Source: Catellatospora bangladeshensis (GTDB lineage: Bacteria > Actinomycetota > Actinomycetes > Mycobacteriales > Micromonosporaceae). Taken from it: a stretch of DNA of 64,000 nucleotides. Made by a program: the position numbers and the translations under genes. Below are positions 24,847-33,168 of this stretch, piece after piece. The DNA lies in the NCBI RefSeq assembly GCF_016862575.1, contig NZ_BONF01000009.1, positions 345,892 to 409,891 on the forward strand. The letters are read 5' to 3'. A model generated the notes under the pieces. That model saw only the letters and a list, made by a program, of their open reading frames with translations, made no database searches and had not been told where the DNA came from. The number at the start of each line of letters is the position of its first letter. The first letter of the stretch is position 1.

Positions 24847-26016
24847 ATGAGGGCATCGAAGCTGTCCGCGGCCGCTCTGCGGCGGGCGGGAATGGCGCTG
24901 GCCGCCGTAGTCGCCGTCACCACCGGCGCGGCCACCATGTCGGCTTCGGCCGCGGCGCCGCTGACGGTGGCCGCCGCCCTGTCCGCCCAGGACGGCCGCT
25001 CGGCGGCGGTGACCGGCTACATCGTCGGCCAGCCCACCGCCACGAACACGGTCATCAAGTCCGGGTTCACCGGCGACACCGCGTTCGCCATCGCCGACTC
25101 GGCCGCCGAGTCCAGCACCTCCCGGATGCTGTACGTGCAGGTCACGGCCGCCTACCGGAGCGCCTTCGGGCTGCAGAGCAACCCGGGGCTGATGGGCCGG
25201 TCGGTGACCGTCACCGGGACGCTCACGGCGTACTTCTCGCACGGCGGGCTCAAGGACCCGACCGCGATGAGCCTCACCGGCTCCTCCCCCGCGCCGTCGG
25301 CCAGCCCGACCGGATCGGGCGGGCCGTACGACAACACGTACTACGCCAGCGCGATCGGCAAGACCGGGAGCAGTCTGCGCACCGCGCTGCACAACATCAT
25401 CAAGGTGCAGACGAAGATCACCTACGACCAGGTGTGGGAGGCGCTGAAGGTCACCGACCAGGACCCGAACAACGCCGGCAACGTGATCCTGATCTACAGC
25501 GGGCGCTCCCAGAGCAAGAGCACCAACGGCGGTGGCGTGAACGACTGGAACCGCGAGCACGTCTGGCCGCAGTCGCACGGCAGCTTCGGCACCGCGACCG
25601 GGCCCGGCACCGACCTGCACCACCTGCGGCCCGAGGACGTGACCGTCAACTCCACGCGCGGCAACAAGGACTTCGACCTGGGCGGCTCCACGGTGAGCGA
25701 GGCGCCGGGCAACTACACCGACGCCGACTCGTGGGAGCCGCGCAACGCGGTCAAGGGCGACGTCGCCCGCATGATCATGTATATGGCGATCCGGTACGAG
25801 GGCGAGGACGGCTGGCCCAATCTGGAGATGAACAACTCCGTCAACGGATCGGTCCCCTACCTCGGCAGGCTGTCGGTGCTGCTCCAGTGGAACCTGCAGG
25901 ACCCGCCGGACACCTTCGAGAAGCGGCGCAACCAGGTCATCTACGACAGCTGGCAGGGCAACCGCAACCCGTTCATCGACCACCCGGAGTGGGCCACGGC
26001 GATCTGGGGAGGCTGA
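24847..26016 (+). CDS. secreted endonuclease I-family nuclease with N-terminal OB-like domain
   Basis: A 389-aa exported protein. ATG 24847 gives a classic signal peptide (MRASKLSAAALRRAG, a hydrophobic run, then SASA-A); ATG 24826 would add seven residues. Residues about 45-150 form a small domain often attached to secreted nucleases (AALSAQDGRSAAVTGYIVGQ). A Ser/Pro linker follows and then the endonuclease I domain: NREHVWPQSH (catalytic His), TDLHHLRPEDVTVNSTRGN, and NPFIDHPEWA near the end. It likely degrades extracellular DNA or RNA for nutrients. It is monocistronic and not visibly linked to the biosynthetic cluster. Confidence 0.87.
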   Translation: MRASKLSAAALRRAGMALAAVVAVTTGAATMSASAAAPLTVAAALSAQDGRSAAVTGYIVGQPTATNTVIKSGFTGDTAFAIADSAAESSTSRMLYVQVTAAYRSAFGLQSNPGLMGRSVTVTGTLTAYFSHGGLKDPTAMSLTGSSPAPSASPTGSGGPYDNTYYASAIGKTGSSLRTALHNIIKVQTKITYDQVWEALKVTDQDPNNAGNVILIYSGRSQSKSTNGGGVNDWNREHVWPQSHGSFGTATGPGTDLHHLRPEDVTVNSTRGNKDFDLGGSTVSEAPGNYTDADSWEPRNAVKGDVARMIMYMAIRYEGEDGWPNLEMNNSVNGSVPYLGRLSVLLQWNLQDPPDTFEKRRNQVIYDSWQGNRNPFIDHPEWATAIWGG

Positions 26017-26069
26017 ACGGCGTACCCCCGGATTGACTCGGCCCGCCGGGGGCCATAGCGTCCCCGACC

Positions 26070-26981
26070 GTGCTCCGCCTTCCCCTAGCGGCTCGCCTGG
26101 CCGCGGTCACCGCCGTGACGATCGTCCTGTCCGGATGCGCCACGGCCGCCACCAACGGCACCGACCCGGTGTTCGCCGGACCCGCGCCCACGACCGTTGC
26201 CCCGGCCGGCTCGGCCGCCGCGAGCCCGGTGACGGCGCCCACGGCCTCGGCCGGCGCCGGGCCGAGTCCGTCCAAGAGCGCCGCCGCCGCACCTAGCCGG
26301 TTCACCACGCTGAAGCCCGGGTCGAAGCTGCCCTCGGGCAGCCAGTGCGCGGCCTGGGTGCGCGCCCGCCCGAAGAAGGAGAACAAGGGCGCCAACCGCA
26401 CCGCGAACAGGACCACCGGGCACAGGGTCGACCCGGCCGCGTTCGGCGACGGCGCCGCGCTGGCCAAGCGCGTCGACGGGCAGTTCACCGGCACCACCGA
26501 GGAGATCCTGCGCTGGGCCGCCTGCAAGTGGGGCGTCGACGAGGACATCGTCAAGGCGCAGGCCGCCATCGAGAGCTGGTGGCGGCAGGGCACGCTCGGC
26601 GACTTCGACACCGACGCGGCCGCCTGCCCCGCCGGGCACGGCCTCGGCGCGGACGGCCAGGCCGGCAAGTGCCCGCAGAGTTACGGCATCCTGCAGAACC
26701 GCTACCCCTACATGAAGAGCGCGTTCCCGGGCGCGATGCGGTCCACCGCGATGAGCGCCGATCTCGCGTATGCCGTCTGGCGCAGCTGCTTCGAGGGCAG
26801 GGAGGGCTGGCTCAACACGGTGGAACGCGGCCGGGAGTACGCCGCGGGCGACGCCTGGGGCTGCGTCGGCCGCTGGTTCTCCGGCCGCTGGCACACCGCC
26901 CCGGGCGAGCAGTACGTCGGCCGGGTCAGGGACTACCTGGACCGGCGGATCTGGCAGACCCCCGACTTCCAGCAGCCGTGA
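26070..26981 (+). CDS. secreted lipoprotein with lysozyme/SLT-like domain
   Basis: A 303-aa lipoprotein: GTG start, hydrophobic signal, lipobox LSGC (Cys22), then an Ala/Pro/Ser/Thr-rich linker to about residue 75. The C-terminal part has AAIESWWRQG, SYGILQNRYPYMKSAFPG and ADLAYAVWRSCFEGREGWL, which recall the catalytic-Glu and Ser-x-Gly-x-x-Gln segments of soluble lytic transglycosylases. A cell-wall-cleaving role is plausible but the match is weak. It lies 53 bases after the nuclease gene and is convergent with the efflux gene. Confidence 0.6.
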   Translation: MLRLPLAARLAAVTAVTIVLSGCATAATNGTDPVFAGPAPTTVAPAGSAAASPVTAPTASAGAGPSPSKSAAAAPSRFTTLKPGSKLPSGSQCAAWVRARPKKENKGANRTANRTTGHRVDPAAFGDGAALAKRVDGQFTGTTEEILRWAACKWGVDEDIVKAQAAIESWWRQGTLGDFDTDAAACPAGHGLGADGQAGKCPQSYGILQNRYPYMKSAFPGAMRSTAMSADLAYAVWRSCFEGREGWLNTVERGREYAAGDAWGCVGRWFSGRWHTAPGEQYVGRVRDYLDRRIWQTPDFQQP

Positions 26982-26997
26982 GCCCGGCCGACGAACC

Positions 26998-28293
26998 TCA
27001 GCCCACGTGCACGGGGGCCGGCTCGGCCGGACCGTCCTCGAACCGACCGGCCCGGACCACCGGCACGGCGATGAGCAGCGCGGCGGCCATACCGGACAGG
27101 ATCACCACGGTCATCGCGACCGCGTCCGCGCCGAGCACGCCGACCATCGGCGCCGCGACGGCCCCGACGCCGAACTGCACCGCGCCCAGCAGCGCCGCCG
27201 CCGTCCCGGCCGCCTCGCCGTGGCGGGACATGGCCAGCGCGGGCGCGTTCGGCAGCGCCAGGCCGCCCGCGGCGAGCACCGCCCACAGCCCCGCGAGCAG
27301 CGCGGGCAGGCCGCCGGCCCCGGTCGCGGCGAGCAGCACCAGCGCGAGCCCGGCGAGGGTGCCCCCGGCCAGCGCGCCGAGCAGGATTCGCTGCGGGGGG
27401 TAACGGCGCAGCAGGCGCACGTTGAGCTGGGTGGCGCCGATGAGCCCGGCCGCCCCCGCGCCGAACGCGATCGCGAACTGCTGCTCGTCCAGGCCGTACT
27501 GCCCCTGCATCACGAACGACGACCCGGCGACGTAGGCGAACAGCGCGGCCATGGCCAGGCCCGCCACCAGCACCAGGCCCACGAAGGTCCGGTCGCGCAG
27601 GAGCGTGCGGTACATGCGCAGGGTTCCCGCGGCACCGCCGGACTGCCGCCGGGACACGGGCAGGGTCTCCCGCAGGAAGAACGTGGCGACCAGCGTCAGC
27701 GCGATGCCGAACCCGGCCAGCGCGACGAACACGCCCTGCCACTGCGTCCAGCGCAGCAGCGCGCCGCCGAGGGTGGGCGCGAGCACCGGCGCGGCGCCCA
27801 TGACCAGCATCAGCCGGGAGAACAGCTTCGCGAAGGCCGAGCCGTCGAACAGGTCCCGTACGACGGCCATGGCCACCACCGACGACGCGGCGACGCCGAG
27901 TCCCTGCAGGACGCGCAGCACCCCGAGCGTCGCGACGTCGGGGGCGACGACGCACAGGGCGGAGGCGACGACGTGCAGGACGAGGCCGTAGATCAGCGGG
28001 CGGCGGCGGCCGTACGCGTCGGACAGCGGTCCGATCACGAGCTGGCCCAGGCCGAGGCCCGCCAGGGTGCCGGTGAGCGTGAGCTGGACCGCGGTGGAGG
28101 TGGTGTGCATCGCGTCGGTGATGGCGGGCAGGGCCGGCAGGTACATGTCGATGGTGAGCGGGCCGATCGCGATGAGCGAGCCGAGCACGAGCACGAGGCG
28201 CAGCCGTTGCGCACCGGTCATCAGGTCCCCCGGCATCGCCGGGGCGGTGTCCATGGCCGGAGCCGCGTCTAGGGTCGAGGTCACGTCTGTCAT
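26998..28293 (-). CDS. Bcr/CflA-family MFS drug efflux transporter
   Basis: The 431-aa, 12-segment transporter starts at ATG 28293 with GGGGGA upstream. Diagnostic sequences are TIDMYLPALPAI in segment 1, the loop 2-3 motif GPLSDAYGRRRPLIYG, and LQGLGVAASSVVAMAVVRDLFDG in segments 4-5, all typical of the Bcr/CflA drug-resistance subfamily. The N-terminal 25 residues are a Met/Ala/Pro-rich cytoplasmic tail. It is monocistronic. Proton-coupled export of antibiotics such as bicyclomycin or phenicols is the family role; the natural substrate is unknown. Confidence 0.9.
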   Translation of the reverse strand: MTDVTSTLDAAPAMDTAPAMPGDLMTGAQRLRLVLVLGSLIAIGPLTIDMYLPALPAITDAMHTTSTAVQLTLTGTLAGLGLGQLVIGPLSDAYGRRRPLIYGLVLHVVASALCVVAPDVATLGVLRVLQGLGVAASSVVAMAVVRDLFDGSAFAKLFSRLMLVMGAAPVLAPTLGGALLRWTQWQGVFVALAGFGIALTLVATFFLRETLPVSRRQSGGAAGTLRMYRTLLRDRTFVGLVLVAGLAMAALFAYVAGSSFVMQGQYGLDEQQFAIAFGAGAAGLIGATQLNVRLLRRYPPQRILLGALAGGTLAGLALVLLAATGAGGLPALLAGLWAVLAAGGLALPNAPALAMSRHGEAAGTAAALLGAVQFGVGAVAAPMVGVLGADAVAMTVVILSGMAAALLIAVPVVRAGRFEDGPAEPAPVHVG

Positions 28294-28397
28294 CAAATCC
28301 CCCGACCATCGGATGATTTCCCTACACGCCGGTAGGTGTCGAGCATCACAACCAGGTCTTACGGAACGTCGCCGGCCCCGATGCCCAGATCCGCAGG

Positions 28398-28853
28398 TCA
28401 GCCGCCCTGGCGGTCCTTGAGCCAGGTCGCGGCGCGGCGGGCCGACGCCCGGGACAGCCACGCGTCCTGCACCACCTCGGCCAGCTCACCGCGGGTCAGC
28501 TCGCCGATGCGGCTCCCCCGCAGCAGCACCGACGGATGGCCGTTGAAGTGCGGCGTGGTGAAGAACGGCGACGACTCGTCCTGCACCATCGCCTGCTTGT
28601 CCGCGTCGGACGGCACCCAGAACACGATCACGTCGGGGTAGCGCTCGCCGGTTTCCGGATCGAACGCGTCGGGCCGCGGGTTGCGGAAGAAGACGAACGA
28701 CCTGCCGCCGACCTGGTAGACGGGGTTCTCGCCGGTGCCGTACACGACGGTGACGTGCGGCATCGCCTCGGCCAGCTCGTGCACGTCCTCGACCCGCGCG
28801 GGCCTCGCCTCGTCGGACACCGGCCCAGCATATGCGGCATACGGCGGCGGCAC
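28398..28853 (-). CDS. YjbR/MmcQ-family protein (DUF419)
   Basis: A 151-aa protein with the YjbR fold: VEDVHELAEAMPHVTVVYG, FRNPRPDAF, ESSPFFTTPHFNGHPSVLLR and a C-terminal helix pair. These small proteins have a CyaY-like DNA-binding fold with unclear function. The start could be GTG 28853 (CAAGG upstream) or GTG 28820 (residue 12), which would better match the usual family N-terminus. It is divergent from the TetR gene. Confidence 0.8.
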   Translation of the reverse strand: MPPPYAAYAGPVSDEARPARVEDVHELAEAMPHVTVVYGTGENPVYQVGGRSFVFFRNPRPDAFDPETGERYPDVIVFWVPSDADKQAMVQDESSPFFTTPHFNGHPSVLLRGSRIGELTRGELAEVVQDAWLSRASARRAATWLKDRQGG

Positions 28854-28897
28854 AGGGATGCCTTGTAGGATGGCCCGCGAGTGAAGGGGCTGATGTC

Positions 28898-29587
28898 GTG
28901 GTTGGCCGGGGCAGGAGCGTCGAGACGCGGGCGCCGCTGAGCCGTGACCGGGTGCTGCGGGCGGCGGTGAAGCTCGCCGACGAGGGCGGCATCGCGTCCG
29001 TCACGATGCGCCGTCTGGCCGAGGAGCTCGACGCCGAGGCGATGTCGCTCTACCACCACGTGGCCAACAAGGACCAGGTGCTGGACGGCGTCGTCGACGC
29101 CGTCGCCGCCGAGATCAACGAGGCTGTCTCCCGGCTCACGCTGCCCGCCGAGGGTCCGGCGTGGAAGGAGGCCGCGCGGCGGCGCATCCTGACCGCCCGG
29201 CAGGTGCTGCTGGGCCACCCGTGGGCGCCCGCGGTGTTCTCGACGCGGACCACGACCAGCCCCGAGGTGCTGCTCTACTTCGACGGCCTGCTCGGCATCA
29301 TGCGGGCCGGCGGCTTCTCCAACGACCTGGCCCACCACGCCATGCACGCGCTCGGCAGCCGGGCGATCGGTTTCAGCCAGGAGCTGTTCAGCCCGACCGG
29401 CGGGCCGACCACCGGCGAGCCCGATCCGGCAATGGCCGCGATGGCCGCCCAGCTGCCCAACCTGGTGGGCATGCTGGCCGAGGTCGCGCACGACGATCCT
29501 GATTCGACCCTCGGCTGGTGCGACGACCAGGCGGAGTTCGAGTTCGGACTGGATCTGCTGCTCGACGGCCTCGACCGTCGCCGCTGA
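28898..29587 (+). CDS. TetR-family regulator with tetracycline-repressor-like C-terminal domain
   Basis: A 229-aa repressor. The HTH region reads LSRDRVLRAAVKLADEGGIASVTMRRLAEELDAEAMSLYHHVANKDQVLDGV, with the LYHHVANKD recognition segment typical of the TetR_C_1 subgroup. GTG 28898 is chosen because AAGGGG lies 8 bases upstream. It lies 105 bases upstream of, and co-oriented with, a quinone-oxidoreductase gene whose leader carries three TetR-like operators, so it very likely represses that gene. Confidence 0.9.
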   Translation: MVGRGRSVETRAPLSRDRVLRAAVKLADEGGIASVTMRRLAEELDAEAMSLYHHVANKDQVLDGVVDAVAAEINEAVSRLTLPAEGPAWKEAARRRILTARQVLLGHPWAPAVFSTRTTTSPEVLLYFDGLLGIMRAGGFSNDLAHHAMHALGSRAIGFSQELFSPTGGPTTGEPDPAMAAMAAQLPNLVGMLAEVAHDDPDSTLGWCDDQAEFEFGLDLLLDGLDRRR

Positions 29588-29629
29588 CCCCTTTCTGGCA
29601 CATCCCTTTCCTGCCCGGCCCTTGACCGC

Positions 29630-29678
29630 CTTACGGCGTAAGGCTACCTTACAGCGTAAGACAGACTTACGCCGTAAG
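29630..29678. promoter_or_regulatory. three phased TetR-type operators
   Basis: CTTACGGCGTAAG (29630-29642), CTTACAGCGTAAG (29648-29660) and CTTACGCCGTAAG (29666-29678) repeat with exactly 18 bp between centres. The last ends 2 bases before the AGGAG ribosome site of the oxidoreductase gene, so bound repressor would block both promoter and leader. Confidence 0.85.
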
Positions 29679-29692
29679 GTCAGGAGTGTTCG

Positions 29693-30682
29693 ATGAAGGC
29701 ATACGTGATCAACTCCTTCGGTCCCCCGGAGAACCTGCTGCTCAGCGAGGTCGACAAGCCCGTGCCGGGGCCGGGTGAGGTGCTGCTGCGGGTGCGTGCC
29801 ACGTCGATCAACCCGTACGACTGGCACCACATGCGCGGCGAGCCGTTCGTCGCCCGGTTCATGGGCGGCGGGCTCGGCCGGCGGCCCCACCCGATCCTCG
29901 GCTGCGACGTCGCGGGCGAGGTCGCGGCGCTCGGCCCCGGAGTGAGCGCACTCCAGCTCGGCGACGCGGTCTACGGCCTGGTCAAGCACGGCTCGTTCGC
30001 GGAGTACATGTGCGCCCCCGCGGAGAACCTCGTCGCCAAGCCCGCCGCGCTGTCGTTCGAGCAGGCCGCGGCGGTGCCCATGGCGGGGGTGACGGCGCGG
30101 GTCGCGGTGCACGACAACGCGGGGACCGCACCCGGCGGCCGGGTCCTCGTCAACGGCGCGAGCGGTGGCGTGGGCACGTTCGCCGTGCAGCTGGCGCGAG
30201 CCGCGGGCGCCGAGGTGGCCGGGGTGTGCAGCGGCCGCAACGCCGAGCTGGTGCGCTCGCTCGGCGCCACCGAGGTCTACGACTACACCAAGCAGGACTT
30301 CACGCGGCTGGCCCGCGGCTTCGACGCGCTGGTCGACATCGCGGGAAGCCCGCCGGTCCGGGCCGCGCGGCGGGTGCTGCGGCCCGGTGGGGCGTACGTC
30401 GTCATCGGCGGCGATGCCGGGCGCTGGCTGCGGCCCATCGACCACTTCATGGCGGTGCAGCTGACCGGTGCCCTGACCAGGCAGCCGTCGGCGGTCACCG
30501 GCTTCGGGATCGGCGCGGACAGCGCACGGCACCTGACCGAGCTGGCCCCGCTGTTCGAGAACGGGCAGGTCACCCCGGTTATCGCCCGGGGCTACGCGTT
30601 CGCCGAGCTGCCCGCGGCGGTCCGGTTCGTCGAGGCGGGGCACGCGCCGGGCAAGGTCGTGGTCACCGTCGCCTCCGAGTAG
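29693..30682 (+). CDS. zinc-independent MDR-family NAD(P)H:quinone oxidoreductase
   Basis: A 329-aa medium-chain reductase: MKAYVINSFGPPENLLL at the start, substrate-side ATSINPYDWHHMRGE, GCDVAGEVAALGPGV, and the nucleotide-binding loop NGASGGVGTFAVQLAR at about residues 152-167. The structural-zinc cysteines of alcohol dehydrogenases are absent, as in quinone reductases. The ribosome site AGGAG lies 7 bases upstream. It is probably induced by a quinone-like or drug ligand of the upstream TetR. Confidence 0.9.
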   Translation: MKAYVINSFGPPENLLLSEVDKPVPGPGEVLLRVRATSINPYDWHHMRGEPFVARFMGGGLGRRPHPILGCDVAGEVAALGPGVSALQLGDAVYGLVKHGSFAEYMCAPAENLVAKPAALSFEQAAAVPMAGVTARVAVHDNAGTAPGGRVLVNGASGGVGTFAVQLARAAGAEVAGVCSGRNAELVRSLGATEVYDYTKQDFTRLARGFDALVDIAGSPPVRAARRVLRPGGAYVVIGGDAGRWLRPIDHFMAVQLTGALTRQPSAVTGFGIGADSARHLTELAPLFENGQVTPVIARGYAFAELPAAVRFVEAGHAPGKVVVTVASE

Positions 30683-30688
30683 GCCGGT

Positions 30689-30755
30689 GAAGATCACTGT
30701 CTCGTGTCAGAAGGTGCGGCCTGGCCCGGCTTTTTGACACGAGACGCCGATCTTC
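30689..30755. repeat. intergenic inverted-repeat element, copy 1
   Basis: Two 21-bp arms (30689-30709 and 30735-30755) share GAAGATC and GTCTCGTGTCA and differ only in the three bases between. They enclose 25 bases ending in a T-run. The first arm recurs exactly at 63976-63996. The element lies between convergent genes and may act as a two-way terminator or be a small mobile repeat. Confidence 0.75.
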
Positions 30756-30826
30756 GCCAGGCGGCGGCTCACCGGGGGTACGCGGGCGCGGTCGTCGGCT
30801 CCACCGGCCTGAGGCTACCGGCGCGG

Positions 30827-31168
30827 TCAGACGGCGTACTCGTCCACCAGGCCGGAGAGGATGTCGCGGGTGCGGTGCAGCGCGGTGAGCTGCGCCTCGA
30901 CCCGGTCCAGTTCGGTGCGCAGGCGTTCGGCCAGCCAGGGGGTACGGATCGCGCGCTCGGTGATGCAGGGCAGCACGTCGTGGATGGTGCCGCTGGACAG
31001 ACCCGCCGCGAGCAGCGACTGGATGAGCCGGACCCGCTCGACCGCCCCGTCGGGATAGTGCCGCTGCCCGCCGCCACTGCGCTCGCTGGCGAGCAGCCCC
31101 TGCTCCTCGTAGTAGCGCAGCGAGCGGGCGCTCGCGCCGGTCGCGGCGGCCAGATCGCCGATACGCAT
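30827..31168 (-). CDS. MerR-family regulator
   Basis: A 113-aa protein, MRIGDLAAATGASARSLRYYEEQGLLASERSGGGQRHY, with the canonical MerR winged helix at residues 1-40 and a dimerisation helix (RLRTELDRVEAQLTALHRTRDIL). It lacks the metal-binding Cys pair of metal sensors and the SoxR cluster cysteines, having a single Cys. It diverges from the flavin-reductase gene and should control it through the dyad at 31197-31214. Confidence 0.9.
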   Translation of the reverse strand: MRIGDLAAATGASARSLRYYEEQGLLASERSGGGQRHYPDGAVERVRLIQSLLAAGLSSGTIHDVLPCITERAIRTPWLAERLRTELDRVEAQLTALHRTRDILSGLVDEYAV

Positions 31169-31191
31169 GGATGTCGCTCCCGTCACAACAC

Positions 31192-31222
31192 TTGACCCTG
31201 ACGTCAATGTCAGGTTTTACCG
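31192..31222 (+). promoter_or_regulatory. MerR-regulated promoter, probably leaderless
   Basis: TTGACC at 31192-31197 serves as -35. CCTGAC (31197-31202) and GTCAGG (31209-31214) form the dyad in the spacer, and TTTTAC at 31215-31220 or TTACCG at 31217-31222 is the -10. The ATG at 31230 is only 7 to 9 bases further, so the mRNA would begin at or near its start codon. Confidence 0.65.
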
Positions 31223-31229
31223 TACCCGC

Positions 31230-32294
31230 ATGACCGCGACGACGACCCTGCTGGGTTCCCTGCTCACCCCGACCACGCTCGCCGGGCTGCCGCTGAGCAG
31301 CCGCTTCGCGATGGCGCCGATGACCCGCTTCCGCTCCCCCGGCGGAGTGCCCACGCCCGAGGTGGCCGCCTACTACCGGCGCCGGGCCGAGCACGGCGTC
31401 GGCCTGATCATCACCGAGGGCGTGCTCGTCGACCATCCCAGCGCCGGTCACGAGACGACCGTCCCGCGCCTGACCGCCGGAGCGGCCGAGGACGGCTGGC
31501 GGCGGGTCACCAACGAGGTGCACGCCGGCGGCGGCCGGATCGCGGCGCAGCTCTGGCACCTCGGCAGCGCCCGCGAGCCGGTGGACGGGGTGGCGGCGTG
31601 GACGCCGTCGGGCGAGCCCGGCGGCAGCCGCGCGATGACCCTCGCGGACATCGACACGCTGCTGGCCGCGTACGCCGAGGCGGCGGCCGGGGCGGTGCGG
31701 GCCGGGTTCGACGCGGTCGAGATCCACGCCGCGCACGGGTACCTGCTCGACGAGTTCCTGTGGCCGCACACCAACCGGCGCACCGACCGCTTCGGCGGAT
31801 CCCCGGCCGCCCGCGCGGCGTTCCCGGCCGAGGTGATCCGGGCGGTACGCGGCGCGGTGCCCGCCGCGATGCCGGTGATCGTGCGGTTCTCGCAGTTCAA
31901 GGAGCGTGACTTCACGGCGCGGATCGCGGAGTCGCCCGCCGAGCTGGCGGTGATCCTCGACGCGTTCGCCGCGGCCGGGGCCGACGTGCTGCACGCTTCG
32001 CAGCGCCGCTTCGCCGAGCCGGTGTTCGGCGGCTCGGCGCTCAACCTGGCGGGCTGGGCGGGACGCCTGACCGGCCTGCCGACGATCACCGTCGGCTCGA
32101 TCGGCCTGGACGGTGCCTTCTTCACCTCCGGCGCGCTGGACGAGCTGGTCCGCCGCCACGACGCGGGCGAGTTCGACGTCGCCGCACTGGGGCGCATCCT
32201 GCTCGGCAACCCGGCCTGGGTGAGCCACGCCGCCGCCGGCCGGTTCGGCGAGATCCGCGACTACCGCAAGAGCGACGAGGACACGTTCTTCTGA
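31230..32294 (+). CDS. old-yellow-enzyme family NADH:flavin oxidoreductase
   Basis: A 354-aa (beta/alpha)8 flavoprotein: MAPMTRFRSPGGVPTPEVAAYY (FMN-binding loop), AQLWHLGS, FDAVEIHAAHGYLLDEFLWPHTN with the catalytic-site His pair, and DVAALGRILLGNPAWV near the C-terminus. OYE enzymes reduce activated alkenes and nitroesters. It is divergent from, and probably controlled by, the MerR gene, pointing to a response to electrophilic stress. Confidence 0.92.
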   Translation: MTATTTLLGSLLTPTTLAGLPLSSRFAMAPMTRFRSPGGVPTPEVAAYYRRRAEHGVGLIITEGVLVDHPSAGHETTVPRLTAGAAEDGWRRVTNEVHAGGGRIAAQLWHLGSAREPVDGVAAWTPSGEPGGSRAMTLADIDTLLAAYAEAAAGAVRAGFDAVEIHAAHGYLLDEFLWPHTNRRTDRFGGSPAARAAFPAEVIRAVRGAVPAAMPVIVRFSQFKERDFTARIAESPAELAVILDAFAAAGADVLHASQRRFAEPVFGGSALNLAGWAGRLTGLPTITVGSIGLDGAFFTSGALDELVRRHDAGEFDVAALGRILLGNPAWVSHAAAGRFGEIRDYRKSDEDTFF

Positions 32295-32316
32295 AGCCGG
32301 TCGCGGCCGCTCGACT

Positions 32317-33153
32317 TCACTCGATGATCCTGCGTAGGACCGTGGCCAGCTCAGCCGGGCGTTCGTGCCACGGCTGATGCCCCGCGCCGTCGATGACGTG
32401 CATCCGCGCGCCCGGCACGGCGGCGGCGAGTGCCGCCACGGCGCTCGCGGGCCGGGGGTCGGCCGCGCCGTGCACGAACCAGCAGGGCAGATCGAGCGCG
32501 GCGGCCTGCGCCAGGACCGCTGCGTCGGCGCGGCGCTTCGTCTCGCCGTTGAGCAGGCGGTGCGCCTCGGTGTTGATCGGCACGTCGGGGCAGGCGTCAG
32601 CCATCGCGAGCGCCCACCCGGACACCGGGTCGGCGTGGTCGGTGCACCAGTTCAGCGCCCGCCACTCGGCCTCCTCGTCGCGCGAGCGCGCCGGCCGCGC
32701 CGTCAGGTCCGCCAGCCGCGCCGCCTGCGCCGCGGTCAGCCGCCGCGCCTTCTCCTGCTGGTACGCGCTGCGCCAGTCGCCCACACCGACGCCGCTGAGA
32801 TAGCCCAGCGCGCTGGTGTGCCGTGGATGTGCGACCGCGTAGTCGAAGGCGAGCGTCGCCCCGAAGGAGTGGCCGAGCACGGCCCAGCGCTCGTGCGCCC
32901 AGTGCCGCCGCAGCTGCTCGACGTCGTCGACGAACCTGGCCATGGTGTACCCGTCCGACAGGTCGGAGCCGCCGCACCCGCGCTGGTCGAAGCGGTGCAC
33001 GACGGTGTACGGCGCGAGCATGTCGGCGACGGGCGCGAGGTAGTCCCACATGCCCGGCCCGCCGTGCAGCAGCACCACGGGCGACAGGGTGCTCGGCGTG
33101 CCGGTGGTCCAGGTGCGCAGCCGTACGCCGTCGTCCATGGCGACCATCCGCAT
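32317..33153 (-). CDS. proline iminopeptidase-like alpha/beta hydrolase
   Basis: A 278-aa alpha/beta hydrolase with the prolyl-aminopeptidase signature HGGPG (30-34), DQRGCGGSD, the nucleophile elbow GHSFGAT (Ser96), and C-terminal HGAADPRPA and DGAGHQPWHE carrying the Asp and His of the triad. It likely removes N-terminal proline from peptides, though many homologues have other substrates. The first Met pair (33153 or 33147) are both possible starts. It is convergent with the flavin-reductase gene and monocistronic. Confidence 0.87.
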   Translation of the reverse strand: MRMVAMDDGVRLRTWTTGTPSTLSPVVLLHGGPGMWDYLAPVADMLAPYTVVHRFDQRGCGGSDLSDGYTMARFVDDVEQLRRHWAHERWAVLGHSFGATLAFDYAVAHPRHTSALGYLSGVGVGDWRSAYQQEKARRLTAAQAARLADLTARPARSRDEEAEWRALNWCTDHADPVSGWALAMADACPDVPINTEAHRLLNGETKRRADAAVLAQAAALDLPCWFVHGAADPRPASAVAALAAAVPGARMHVIDGAGHQPWHERPAELATVLRRIIE

Positions 33154-33168
33154 CGGAGGATGATACGG

